From Candidatus Bariatricus faecipullorum (GTDB taxonomy: Bacteria > Bacillota > Clostridia > Lachnospirales > Lachnospiraceae), in assembly GCA_019118525.1 (NCBI GenBank), contig DWYV01000037.1:1-47505 (forward strand): a stretch of DNA of 47,505 nucleotides, in the 5' to 3' direction. The position numbers and the translations under genes are program-made. Shown piece by piece: positions 33,736 through 41,483 of this stretch (position 1 is its first letter; each line of letters starts with the position of its first letter). Below the pieces are notes generated by a model that searched no databases, was not told the DNA's origin, and was given only the letters and a program-made list of their open reading frames with translations.

Positions 33736-35669
33736 TTGTGCCTATGAAAAAGGTTTCCCTCATTATCCGGGGGGACCGGAAAGAAGAGACGCTGAATAAA
33801 CTCCGCAGCCTGGGAATTCTCCATATTGAAATCCTGGAGGGCAGGGGGAAAAAGCTGGAGGAGCTGAAGGAAAAGATTTCTTTGCTGGAACGTATGGTAT
33901 TCCTTCTGGAAGAAAAGAAGCCGAAGGACACGGAGCCCAGAGAGGCCACCGTCCAGGAGGCGATTTCCATCGCCGAAAAGGTTCAGGCTCTCGCAGAAGA
34001 AAGAAAAGAGTGTTCCGTGGAACATGCAGCTCTTACGGCAGAGATTGAACGTTTCGCCGACTGGGGCGATATTGACCCCGAAAGCCTTGCGGAGCTTTCC
34101 CGGGAAGGCATAGAGCTTTCTTTTTATGAGACGTCAAAATCAGAGTATGAAACTCTGGGGGACAGCGTGAAGACGCTGCCGCTGGCGGAAACAAAAGCTT
34201 CCGTGAAATTTATGATTATCAAAACGGGAGCCGAAGGAGAAGAAGAGGTTCTCGCCGCGCTGAATAAATTTCAGCTGGTGATGCCCCGGGAGTCAACCGG
34301 AAAGTTAAAGGAAAAACAGGCCGCACTGGCCCGCCGGCTGGAAGAAATCGATGGGGCGGCTGCTTCTGACGCATGTTATATCGACAGTATGAAAAAGGCG
34401 GTCAGGGCGTGCGAAAAGGATGTGGAATTTGAGGTTTACCGTACCGGTATGGAGGACGAAACCTTATCGGCCGATGGAAAGAGCGAAGTTTCCATTGCTT
34501 ACTTTACCGGATATGTTGAGGCAGAAAATGTGGACCGGATAAAGGCTGCCGCAAAAGACAATTCCTGGGGGCTTCTTGTGGAGGAGCCTACGGAAGAAGA
34601 CAATGTACCGACAAAGCTGAAAAATAATAGATTTGTAAGTCTGATATATCCGCTGACGGACTTTCTGGGTACCGTGCCCGGCTACTTTGAATATGATATT
34701 TCCGGATGGTTTTTGGGATTTATCCTCATATTCTTTGGAATCATCTTCGGTGACGGCGGATACGGACTGCTGATTCTGGCCATAGCGCTCGTGCCGATTA
34801 TAAAGGCATATAAAGCGAAGAAACCGGTTTCTCCTGCATTTTTGCTGATGGCTCTTATGGGCCTGACGACCATCCTCTGGGGAACGCTTACCTGCTCCTG
34901 GTTTGGTATCACTCCGGAGCGGCTGCCGGGCTGGCTGAGGTCTTTGTCCATACCGGTGATTTCCAGCGTTTATGCCGATAAAATATGGTATCCTTTCTGG
35001 ATGACGGAACAGATGGGAGACGGACTTACGAAAGAGCAGAATGTGCAGATATTCTGTTTTACCCTGGCACTTGTCCAGCTGTCAGCGGCCCATGTACTGG
35101 CAGCCATTCGCCATAGAAAGACCCTGAAGGCGATAGGGGATATCGGGTCGCTCATGCAGCTGATTGGCATGTTTTATGTGGTGCTCAGCCTGGTAGTCAA
35201 TGCAAATGTTTTCAGCTTTGGCCTGGTAATTGCAGGAATTCCTATAGGCCTTGTCGCAGTCGTGTTTGTCGCGGTCGGATTTGTACTGAACTTTGTGTTC
35301 GGAAACTACGAAGGAAGCATTGTGAAGTCCATCGTTGCAAGCCTTGCAGATATCGTTTCGATGCTGCTTGGCGTCGTAAACGTGTTTGCCGATATTGTTT
35401 CCTATATCAGGCTCTGGGCAGTCGCGCTTGCCGGCTCGGCGATTTCAGCGACAGTAAATGAGCTGGCCGGCCCGCTGTTTGGCAGGTTTGTATTTATCCT
35501 GTTTGCCATTTTTATTCTGGTGTTCGGTCATGGACTCAATATGATATTAAATATTTTGTCTGTGATTGTTCACGGAATCAGACTGAACACCCTGGAATTT
35601 TCCAGTCATCTGGATATGTCCTGGAGCGGTCATAAATTTCAACCATTTAAAAAAGAAATCAGTTTATAA
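33732..35669 (+). CDS. ntpI: V-type ATPase membrane subunit I (a-type stator)
   Basis: The stator membrane subunit provides the half-channels for the transported ion. The ATG at 33732 overlaps the D stop (ATGA) and follows AAAAGGAGGTG, giving 645 residues. The N-terminal half is cytoplasmic and partly coiled coil. The C-terminal half has about seven membrane helices starting near residue 325 (WFLGFILIFFGIIFGDGGYG). The conserved helix ADIVSYIRLWAVALAGSAI contains the Arg that faces the K ring. The C-terminal HGIRLNTLEFSSHL is typical of the family. Confidence 0.95.
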   Translation: MIVPMKKVSLIIRGDRKEETLNKLRSLGILHIEILEGRGKKLEELKEKISLLERMVFLLEEKKPKDTEPREATVQEAISIAEKVQALAEERKECSVEHAALTAEIERFADWGDIDPESLAELSREGIELSFYETSKSEYETLGDSVKTLPLAETKASVKFMIIKTGAEGEEEVLAALNKFQLVMPRESTGKLKEKQAALARRLEEIDGAAASDACYIDSMKKAVRACEKDVEFEVYRTGMEDETLSADGKSEVSIAYFTGYVEAENVDRIKAAAKDNSWGLLVEEPTEEDNVPTKLKNNRFVSLIYPLTDFLGTVPGYFEYDISGWFLGFILIFFGIIFGDGGYGLLILAIALVPIIKAYKAKKPVSPAFLLMALMGLTTILWGTLTCSWFGITPERLPGWLRSLSIPVISSVYADKIWYPFWMTEQMGDGLTKEQNVQIFCFTLALVQLSAAHVLAAIRHRKTLKAIGDIGSLMQLIGMFYVVLSLVVNANVFSFGLVIAGIPIGLVAVVFVAVGFVLNFVFGNYEGSIVKSIVASLADIVSMLLGVVNVFADIVSYIRLWAVALAGSAISATVNELAGPLFGRFVFILFAIFILVFGHGLNMILNILSVIVHGIRLNTLEFSSHLDMSWSGHKFQPFKKEISL

Positions 35670-35685
35670 AAGGAGGTACATTATC

Positions 35686-36111
35686 ATGAATTTAGGATTA
35701 TTGGGAGCATCACTGGTTATGGGGATTTCGGCAATCGGTTCCGGCATTGGCGTCGGTATTTCCGGCAAGGCGGCCATCGGCGCGTGGAAGAAATGCTATA
35801 TGAGCAATAAAGCAGCGCCGTTCGTGCTTACCGTTTTTGCCGGCGCGCCCCTGACACAGACTATCTATGGTTTCCTGTTAATGCAGCAGCTGATGGCTTC
35901 CAGCGCGGATCCCATATTTATACTGGGACTTAGCATCGCTTCCAGTATTACCATCGCCTTCTCCGCTGTTTTCCAGGGGCAGGTGGGGGCTGCCGGTGCG
36001 GATGCCCTGGCTGAGACAGGAAAAGGTTTCTCCAACTACATCACCGTAGTAGGTCTTTGTGAGACGGTTGCGCTTTTCACACTCGTATTCAGTATGGTAG
36101 CGCTCGGGTAA
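35686..36111 (+). CDS. ntpK: V-type ATPase proteolipid subunit K, probable Na+ binder
   Basis: The membrane rotor-ring proteolipid has 141 residues with four membrane helices in two hairpins. Glu126 in the last helix (GLCETVALF) is the ion-binding carboxylate. Thr57-Gln58 and Tyr61 (PLTQTIYGF) and Gln97 (FQGQVGAAG) stand where the Enterococcus hirae Na+ ATPase ring has Thr64-Gln65, Tyr68 and Gln110. This pattern points to Na+ rather than H+ transport (family knowledge plus inference). The first hairpin has no carboxylate, which matches one site per subunit. AAAGGAGG precedes the ATG. It is the last gene of the operon. Confidence 0.95.
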   Translation: MNLGLLGASLVMGISAIGSGIGVGISGKAAIGAWKKCYMSNKAAPFVLTVFAGAPLTQTIYGFLLMQQLMASSADPIFILGLSIASSITIAFSAVFQGQVGAAGADALAETGKGFSNYITVVGLCETVALFTLVFSMVALG

Positions 36112-36120
36112 AACAAAGAA

Positions 36121-36166
36121 AAAGAATCGGCAGAGTGGCGTAAGTCCCGCTGCCGATTCTTTGTTT
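36121..36166 (+). terminator. Terminator of the V-type ATPase operon
   Basis: AAAGAATCGGCAG (36121-36133) pairs perfectly over 13 bp with CTGCCGATTCTTT (36150-36162), followed by GTTTC. Confidence 0.88.
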
Positions 36167-36191
36167 CAGAGACTGCGGGGAGGGGTGAAAT

Positions 36192-36581
36192 ATGAAGGTA
36201 CTGCTGACTGTTTATCTGGGAGTCTGGATATGGGCTCTGGCTGCATACTGGTTTTTTACCGGTGGTTCGGACGCCATGGGATACAGTCTGCTGTTTCTGT
36301 GGCTGCTGCTTCCGGCGACCACCTTTGTGGTTTCCTTTCTGACCGGGAAAAAGGATTACTGGGGAAAGCTGAAGTGGTTTCTTGTTCCGGCTTTTGGCCT
36401 GATGTACATGCTGGCAGAATATGCAACTTTTGGCGCGTCTTATATGGCATATCACCGGACATTTCTCCAGCCGCAGCTGGGGATGATTCCGGCCGGGATG
36501 CTTATTTCCCTTGCCGGTATGGGGATTGGGTTCTTGTGTTTCCGGCGGAGTCAGAGAAAAAGAAATGGAGGGAATGTGTGA
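36192..36581 (+). CDS. Small membrane protein, unknown function
   Basis: I do not recognise a family. The 129 residues contain about four hydrophobic helices (near 4-23, 29-50, 60-78 and 96-116) and a short basic tail (RRSQRKRNGG). GGGGAGGGG precedes the ATG. It lies directly after the ATPase terminator and starts a run of small same-strand genes. No catalytic motif is seen. Confidence 0.75.
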   Translation: MKVLLTVYLGVWIWALAAYWFFTGGSDAMGYSLLFLWLLLPATTFVVSFLTGKKDYWGKLKWFLVPAFGLMYMLAEYATFGASYMAYHRTFLQPQLGMIPAGMLISLAGMGIGFLCFRRSQRKRNGGNV

Positions 36582-36653
36582 AACAGCTGAAAAGCGGTAG
36601 CAATTTTGCTTTGGAAGAGGTAGAATAGAGACACATAAAAAGGAGGGGGAAGT

Positions 36654-36986
36654 ATGGCAAAATACGAGAAGACTGTGTATGGAGATTTTGATGAGATACT
36701 GGACAGACTGGACAGCGCTATTATGGGAGGCAGCGCCTCTGCGTCTTATGAGGACGGAAGTGATTATGTGCAGGGAGCATTCCGGTGTGCAGTGCGGGTT
36801 TATGAGCGGTACAGCTGGACCGGGGGAAACCGGGTTAGTCTTTCCATGACGCTGGCTGGAAGCCAGGGTGAATACTTCCTTTCTGCCATCACTTCCGGAG
36901 GAAGCCAGGGTGTATTTCTAAAACTGAACACCTTCGGAGAAGATGCGTTTCTGTCAACGATTTCGGGTGTAGTACAGTCTTTGTAG
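36654..36986 (+). CDS. DUF6054-like small protein
   Basis: This 110-residue cytoplasmic protein resembles the DUF6054 family of Lachnospiraceae (from memory). It opens MAKYEKTVYGDFDEIL, then SASASYEDGSD, CAVRVYERYSWTGGNRVSLS and SAITSGGSQGVFLKLNTFGE. The predicted fold is mixed alpha/beta with no membrane segment and no catalytic residues I can name. AAAAGGAGGGGG precedes the ATG. Function is unknown. Confidence 0.75.
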   Translation: MAKYEKTVYGDFDEILDRLDSAIMGGSASASYEDGSDYVQGAFRCAVRVYERYSWTGGNRVSLSMTLAGSQGEYFLSAITSGGSQGVFLKLNTFGEDAFLSTISGVVQSL

Positions 36987-37002
36987 AAGGAGGGGGAGAC
37001 CA

Positions 37003-37686
37003 GTGAATCTGACACGGGAACTGACAGAGATTCTGAAGAAGAAAGGAGCCGCTCTGGCAGGAGCCGGAGACATGTCGGGGATACCGGACTGCGGGTATCC
37101 TTCCGGAGTGGCTGTGGCGGTCCCGCTGCCAAAACATGTGATTCGGGATTTGCAGAGCGCACCCACAAAGGAATATTATGATTTGTATTATGAACTGAAT
37201 GCAAAGCTGAACGAAATTGTGCTGGCGGGGGAGGCGTTTTTAAAAGAGAAGGGATTCCAGGCTCTGGCCCAGACCACGGACCGGGTTCAGGTAAACGGAG
37301 AAAACCGGTCAAAGCTGCCTCATAAGACGGTAGCCACAAGAGCCGGACTGGGCTGGATTGGAAAAAACTGTCTGCTTGTCACGCCCGGGTTCGGGTCGGC
37401 GGTAAGAATTTCCTCCCTGCTTACGGATGCGCCGCTGGAATACGGGACGCCTGTTCTGAAATCCCGGTGCGGCGGCTGCAGCCGCTGTGTGAAAGAATGT
37501 CCGGCCCAGGCTCTGCAGGGGACACTCTGGGAAGCCGGCATGGAGAGAGAACGCATTGTGGATGTAAAGAAATGCTATAAAAAGCAGGTGGAAATTATGA
37601 CGAAGGCAACCGGCATTGAGACGGATCTGTGCGGAAAATGCTTTGCCATGTGTGTGTATACCGAACGCTATCTGCGGTCGGCGTAA
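37003..37686 (+). CDS. Short QueG-like double 4Fe-4S protein
   Basis: The 227 residues start at a GTG after AAGGAGGGGGAG. The middle matches epoxyqueuosine reductase QueG (LPHKTVATRAGLGWIGKNCLL, FGSAVRISSLLTD). It is followed by a two-cluster ferredoxin module: CGGCSRCVKECP, a lone CYKK, and CGKCFAMCVYTER. It is much shorter than QueG (about 380 residues): the N-terminal region is reduced and the C-terminal repeats are absent. Other members of this small family occur in anaerobes without a proven reaction. An electron-transfer or reductase role is likely; queuosine synthesis is doubtful. Confidence 0.82.
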   Translation: MNLTRELTEILKKKGAALAGAGDMSGIPDCGYPSGVAVAVPLPKHVIRDLQSAPTKEYYDLYYELNAKLNEIVLAGEAFLKEKGFQALAQTTDRVQVNGENRSKLPHKTVATRAGLGWIGKNCLLVTPGFGSAVRISSLLTDAPLEYGTPVLKSRCGGCSRCVKECPAQALQGTLWEAGMERERIVDVKKCYKKQVEIMTKATGIETDLCGKCFAMCVYTERYLRSA

Positions 37687-37754
37687 CCGGCTGGCAGTCT
37701 TTCGTGGACGATGTGTCAAAGAACGGGAAAGAAGAAAAGTAGGAGGGAAAGACT

Positions 37755-38006
37755 ATGCTGGAATTCCGGTACGATACCCAGCTTCTGATTGAAGGGGAAA
37801 ATCTGGATGAGGATGATATCAGCGACTATTTTACAGAACATTTTCAGGGAGACTGCCTGCTGGCAGTAGGGGACGAGGACTTAATCAAGATTCATTTTCA
37901 CACGAATGAACCCTGGAAGGTGCTGGAATACTGTGCTTCTCTTGGAGAAATATACGATATTGTGGTAGAGGACATGGACCGGCAGGCCCGGGGACTTCAC
38001 GGATAG
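37755..38006 (+). CDS. Mini FakA/YloV-domain protein
   Basis: The 83 residues resemble one segment of the fatty-acid kinase FakA (YloV, annotated kinase to dihydroxyacetone kinase): FRYDTQLLIEGENLDED, CLLAVGDEDLIKIHFHTNEP and KVLEYCASLGEIYDIVVEDM. The nucleotide-binding DAK-like domain and the rest of FakA are absent. TAGGAGGG precedes the ATG, and the length and frame look intact, so it is a real small gene rather than debris. It may bind a FakB-like partner or act as a regulator; that is inference. Confidence 0.78.
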   Translation: MLEFRYDTQLLIEGENLDEDDISDYFTEHFQGDCLLAVGDEDLIKIHFHTNEPWKVLEYCASLGEIYDIVVEDMDRQARGLHG

Positions 38007-38055
38007 AAAGGCACAGACAGAAACACGGGAGGAAAAAACCGGGAAGGAGAACATC

Positions 38056-38673
38056 ATGAGGGAGGTAAATCCAATGGAGACCGCCAGGGCGCAGAGCTGG
38101 AAGCTGTATATCGATGCGCCCATGCCGATGGTTACCATTTTTAAAACACTGGATATTTCCAGTCTGATGAAGTGGAAGGAAAAGGGATATAAGCTGAACA
38201 TGCTTTTGTGTTACTGCATTGCCCGGGCGGCGGATGCGTTGCCCCAGTTCCGGCTCCTTCCCATAGGACATAAAATGATGGAATATGACAGAACGGGAGT
38301 CAATGTGATTGTTGCCAACAGGGAAGGCGGCATTAACTCCTGCGATATTCCGTTTCTGGAGAACCTGGACGAATTTAATCGTGCTTATCTGGAACTGACC
38401 GGGAAAGTCCGGGAAACCTGCCAGGATTATATCATGGAAGACCAGATGTCTACCGGGACTTCCAGTCTGGTGAAATACGATATCGACGGCGCCGTAAATA
38501 TGTACAGCGGGATTTTTAATAATCCGTTCTGTATCTGGGGAAGATTCCGGAAGGAAAACGGGAAGATGCTTCTTAGGATATCGTTCCAGTTCCACCACGT
38601 TCAGATGGACGGCATGGAGGCCTGCAAATTTCTGGAAAAGGTGCAGGAGTATATAGATTTGATGGAGGAGTAG
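38056..38673 (+). CDS. CatA-like O-acetyltransferase
   Basis: The 205 residues belong to the chloramphenicol-acetyltransferase-like fold. The catalytic motif HHVQMDG (HHxxxDG) lies near the C-terminus, with the usual YKLNMLLCYCIARAA and QFRLLPIGHKMMEYD segments before it. GGAAGGAG precedes the ATG. True resistance CATs have similar length, but this group is widespread in Clostridia and usually not linked to resistance, so chloramphenicol should not be assumed as substrate. It is followed after 3 nt by the Cys-rich protein gene. Confidence 0.82.
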   Translation: MREVNPMETARAQSWKLYIDAPMPMVTIFKTLDISSLMKWKEKGYKLNMLLCYCIARAADALPQFRLLPIGHKMMEYDRTGVNVIVANREGGINSCDIPFLENLDEFNRAYLELTGKVRETCQDYIMEDQMSTGTSSLVKYDIDGAVNMYSGIFNNPFCIWGRFRKENGKMLLRISFQFHHVQMDGMEACKFLEKVQEYIDLMEE

Positions 38674-38676
38674 AAC

Positions 38677-39033
38677 ATGATAATCGAAGGCAACCCGGTA
38701 CAGCTTGCGGCCATGGAAGAATTTCACAAGGGAAACCGGAAGGAGGGACTGCGGCTTCAGGAAGAATTTGCTTCCCGTTTTCGGGAAGAGTACAAAGAAA
38801 AAGACCACTGTCCCTGCCGGAAAGCATGCCGGTATCACGGGAACTGTAAAGAATGCGTGGCCATTCACCGCGCTCATCAGGAGCATGTGCCGAACTGTAT
38901 GCGCCCCATGCTGAACCGGAAAATAAAAGCGCTTTCTGAACTGACGGAACATACCCTTGCCTGGGAAATTGAAGGGCCGAAGGAAGTACTGCGGAAAGAA
39001 TTTACGGAGGGGAAAGAGGACGGCCATGATTGA
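38677..39033 (+). CDS. Cys/His-rich small protein
   Basis: The 118 residues are dominated by a central cluster: CPCRKACRYHGNCKECVAIH then HVPNCM, a likely metal site with six cysteines and several histidines. Comparable Cys clusters occur in small Lachnospiraceae proteins of unknown function. No membrane segment is seen. It begins 3 nt after the CatA-like gene (ribosome site GATGGAGGAG) and overlaps the next gene by 8 nt, so it is part of a coupled set. Confidence 0.72.
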   Translation: MIIEGNPVQLAAMEEFHKGNRKEGLRLQEEFASRFREEYKEKDHCPCRKACRYHGNCKECVAIHRAHQEHVPNCMRPMLNRKIKALSELTEHTLAWEIEGPKEVLRKEFTEGKEDGHD

Positions 39034-39400
39034 AGACAAGGATTATGTAATGCGGCTGGTTCATGAAATCGTCCGCACGCTGATACGTCTGCTGTTTCAA
39101 AAGGACATAGAAAAAGATGCAGAGCCGGAGGTGTCTCTGGAACTGCTGGCATTTTATAAAAAGCTGACGGCCATGATAGAGGACGGGAAGATTAACGAGG
39201 CAGAAAATCTTCTCGTAGATGGTCTGGATGCAGACAGCCCGGCATATTTCGAAGTGGCTCTTCTGTTTTATGAGAAACTGGGGTCAAAACCGGAAGAATT
39301 TCTGGAGGCCCGCCAGTATACGCAGGATGAAGTGCTGGACGGTCTGAAATACGTCGTGGATTATTATGGATATGGAGAACTCTGGGATACATTCCGGTAA
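39026..39400 (+). CDS. DUF6483-like helical protein
   Basis: The 124 residues start at ATG 39026 inside the end of the preceding gene; GGAGGGGAAAGAGGA lies upstream. The protein is almost all helical and resembles the DUF6483 family (opening KDYVMRLVHEIVRTLIRLLF). It has a tetratricopeptide-like pair of helices (GKINEAENLLVDGLDADSPAY then FEVALLFYEKLG). No catalytic residue is evident. Function is unknown; a scaffold role is plausible. Confidence 0.75.
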   Translation: MIEDKDYVMRLVHEIVRTLIRLLFQKDIEKDAEPEVSLELLAFYKKLTAMIEDGKINEAENLLVDGLDADSPAYFEVALLFYEKLGSKPEEFLEARQYTQDEVLDGLKYVVDYYGYGELWDTFR

Positions 39401-39410
39401 GGAGGAAAGG

Positions 39411-39776
39411 ATGTTAGACTGTCTTGCAGTAGGACTGGGCGGATTTATCGGCTCAGTGGGAAGATATCTGTGCGGAAAGATTCCGGTAAAAAATCCGGGG
39501 AATTTTCCGGTGCAGACTTTTTTTATCAATATTATCGGGGCGTTTGTGATTGGCTGTGTAGTGGCGCTTGCTGCAAAGCACGCCAGTCTGACGCCCCGCC
39601 AGGTGCTGTTTCTGAAAACGGGAATCTGTGGAGGTTTTACCACATTTTCCACCTTTTCCCTGGAAACCGGAGACCTGCTCCGGGCGGGAAATGTTACTAC
39701 GGCGATTCTTTATGTGACGCTCAGTGTTGTGCTGGGGGTGGCCGCTGTGTTTCTGGCACAGTACATTTTCCGCTAA
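39411..39776 (+). CDS. crcB: Fluoride channel CrcB/FluC
   Basis: CrcB forms dual-topology dimeric channels that export fluoride. The ATG at 39411 follows GGAGGAAAG, giving 121 residues with four membrane helices. GGFIGSVGRYL, the helix-2 NIIGAFVIGC and the pore motif GGFTTFSTFSLE (phenylalanine box and Na+ site region) are all present. A single copy is seen here; many Firmicutes carry two adjacent copies. No fluoride riboswitch is visible just upstream because the gene sits inside the operon. Confidence 0.93.
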   Translation: MLDCLAVGLGGFIGSVGRYLCGKIPVKNPGNFPVQTFFINIIGAFVIGCVVALAAKHASLTPRQVLFLKTGICGGFTTFSTFSLETGDLLRAGNVTTAILYVTLSVVLGVAAVFLAQYIFR

Positions 39777-39793
39777 AGAAGGGGGGGAGAGGC

Positions 39794-40171
39794 ATGGACG
39801 AGAGAATTTTGCAGTTTTTTGAGAAAAAGCCGGAGGCACTTCCGCTGTATGCAGAGCTGGAGGAAAAAAGCCGGCAGGAAATTCCGGATGTGGAAATCCG
39901 GGTACAGAAAACCCAGATTTCCTTCTATAAGCGCCATATGTTTGCCTGCGTGTCGTTTGCAAGAGTGCGGAAAAAGGCAGACTGTCCGGACAATTATATT
40001 GTGGTTACGTTTGGGCTTTCCCATCGCCAGGATTCGCCGCGCATTGATATCGCCACGGAACCGTACCCGAACCGCTGGACCCACCACATGCTGGTGGCAG
40101 ATGCAGCTGAGATAGACGGGGAGATGATGGGCTGGATAAAGGAAGCGGCAGAGTTTGCGGCTGCAAAATAG
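39794..40171 (+). CDS. DUF5655-like protein
   Basis: The 125 residues begin at ATG 39794 after GGGGGGGAGAGG. Segments such as VEIRVQKTQISFYKRHMFACVSF and NYIVVTFGLSHRQDSPRIDIATEPYPNRWTHH match the DUF5655 group. A compact alpha/beta fold without membrane or signal sequence is expected. The function is unknown. It is the last gene of the small-gene run and is followed by a strong terminator. Confidence 0.78.
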   Translation: MDERILQFFEKKPEALPLYAELEEKSRQEIPDVEIRVQKTQISFYKRHMFACVSFARVRKKADCPDNYIVVTFGLSHRQDSPRIDIATEPYPNRWTHHMLVADAAEIDGEMMGWIKEAAEFAAAK

Positions 40172-40182
40172 CAGACATACGC

Positions 40183-40212
40183 CCCCTGCGGAAAGAACCG
40201 CAGGGGTTTCTT
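40183..40212 (+). terminator. Intrinsic terminator after the DUF5655-like gene
   Basis: CCCCTGCGG (40183-40191) pairs perfectly with CCGCAGGGG (40198-40206) around AAAGAA, followed by TTTCTT. Confidence 0.88.
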
Positions 40213-40230
40213 GTGTCTGCCGGAAGGTAC

Positions 40231-40288
40231 TTGACAGATAAGTCCTACAGATGTAAGATTAAGATACACAATAAATATTACAAATGTA
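40231..40288 (+). promoter_or_regulatory. Promoter with two BlaI-type operators
   Basis: TTGACA (40231-40236), 17 bp and TAAGAT (40254-40259) form the promoter. TACAGATGTA (40246-40255) covers the spacer and the start of the -10, and TACAAATGTA (40279-40288) lies just downstream, 33 bp away centre to centre. Both fit the TACA-N2-TGTA core bound by BlaI/MecI repressors. A blaI gene is encoded 4.2 kb downstream. Confidence 0.82.
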
Positions 40289-40298
40289 GGAGAAATGC

Positions 40299-41483
40299 AT
40301 GAAAAAGAAAAAGCAAATCAGAAGGATGGCTCTGGCCATGGCAGTATGCACGGGTCTTTTGCTGACCGGGTGTAACGAGGAAAAGACGTCCCAATCTGCA
40401 GAGGAAGAGCGGGAGGAACAGAGTTTCCGGGAATCGGAAAAACTGGCAGAAGGGTTTCGGGAGATTTATGAAGCAGCTCTTAAGGAAGACAGACTGGATA
40501 CTCCGGAAACGGCAGGACAGATTGTAGATTTTCTGGGACAGCAGGGATATACAGCCGTGGATGCCGGAAACCGGGTGGACATGGTAAATGCCGGGAATCT
40601 GAAGAATTTTTTTCAAAAGGTGACAGAAGGAGAAACCGGGGAAACCAGCTTTTTTGTTGTTACTGCCTCCGGAGGATTTACCCGTTACGACCTGCAGACC
40701 AGTGCGGAAGAGAGGGAGGTTTTTCAGAGTGCCCTGAACTGGGAGGACGGCACGCCCCAGGCTGCTTATGGAGAGTACTGGCCTATGGAAGGGTGGGTGC
40801 TGACGGAAAACTGGCTCTTCTTTTCCCGAACCAGGCCTGCCGGATACGACGGGCCTCCCGGGGATATGGCCATCCGGCTGGAGCCGCTGGAGGAAGAATG
40901 CCGCAGTGCCTGCCGGCAGTATCTGGAACCGCTGGGATATGGGCGGAATAATCTGTTTTTTACAGACTGGACAGAAGAAAATCTGGACGCCGTCTGCCTG
41001 GAGGATTTATATGAGCCGTTTTACCGGATGAAGTATGGGGAAGAGACGAAATACGGCTTTGATTTTGATATGACGGAATATGCGGTTCCGGGAGCAGAAC
41101 TGGAATCCCTTTATCAGTCTTTCTTCCGGGTGACGGCAGAGACTCTTCGGGAAAGAATGGAATGGAGAGAGGATACCGGAACTTATGCATACCGGCCCCG
41201 TGGAATCGATGAGCGCCCGGCGTCAGACTACCCTTTCCCGGAGGTGACGGATGTTCGGGAAAATCCGGACGGTACGCGGACGCTTCAGGTGCAGGCGGTC
41301 TGGCCGGAGCAGAAGACAGAGCATGCGTTCCGTCATGAGCTGACGGTGCGTCCTCTTGAGGACGGGTTTCAGTATGTAGCAAACCGGGTTCTGGAAACTG
41401 GGGAGGGCATGGATTTTTCCTGGTATACCAGACGCCTGCCCGCAGAAATATGGAAAGAACGGTATGGAGGAAACACGAAGTGA
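40299..41483 (+). CDS. Lipoprotein under BlaI-type control (DUF6070-like)
   Basis: The 394 residues begin with a lipoprotein signal (basic n-region KKKKQIRR, hydrophobic core, lipobox LLTGC with Cys25), so the protein should be lipid-anchored outside the membrane. An acidic linker follows. The body is related to the next gene: LEPLGYGRNN...DWTEENLD and ENPDGTRTLQVQAVW correspond to LLPLGYQGSS...DWTAENLS and ENPDGTLILETDAV. It may belong to DUF6070 (from memory). No beta-lactamase SxxK, SDN or KTG motif is present. AGGAGAA precedes the ATG, and the promoter carries two BlaI-type operators. Function is unknown; an envelope response to beta-lactams is inferred. Confidence 0.82.
   Translation: MKKKKQIRRMALAMAVCTGLLLTGCNEEKTSQSAEEEREEQSFRESEKLAEGFREIYEAALKEDRLDTPETAGQIVDFLGQQGYTAVDAGNRVDMVNAGNLKNFFQKVTEGETGETSFFVVTASGGFTRYDLQTSAEEREVFQSALNWEDGTPQAAYGEYWPMEGWVLTENWLFFSRTRPAGYDGPPGDMAIRLEPLEEECRSACRQYLEPLGYGRNNLFFTDWTEENLDAVCLEDLYEPFYRMKYGEETKYGFDFDMTEYAVPGAELESLYQSFFRVTAETLRERMEWREDTGTYAYRPRGIDERPASDYPFPEVTDVRENPDGTRTLQVQAVWPEQKTEHAFRHELTVRPLEDGFQYVANRVLETGEGMDFSWYTRRLPAEIWKERYGGNTK

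Noticed and set aside
38056..38673. Chloramphenicol resistance
   Set aside because: The HHxxxDG motif is shared by a large group of CatA-like enzymes; nothing here shows chloramphenicol as substrate.
37885..39039. 384-residue minus-strand frame
   Set aside because: It is antisense to three small coupled genes with ribosome sites.
39470..39793. N-terminal extension of the DUF5655-like frame into crcB
   Set aside because: It lies in another frame of crcB, and a strong ribosome site precedes ATG 39794.
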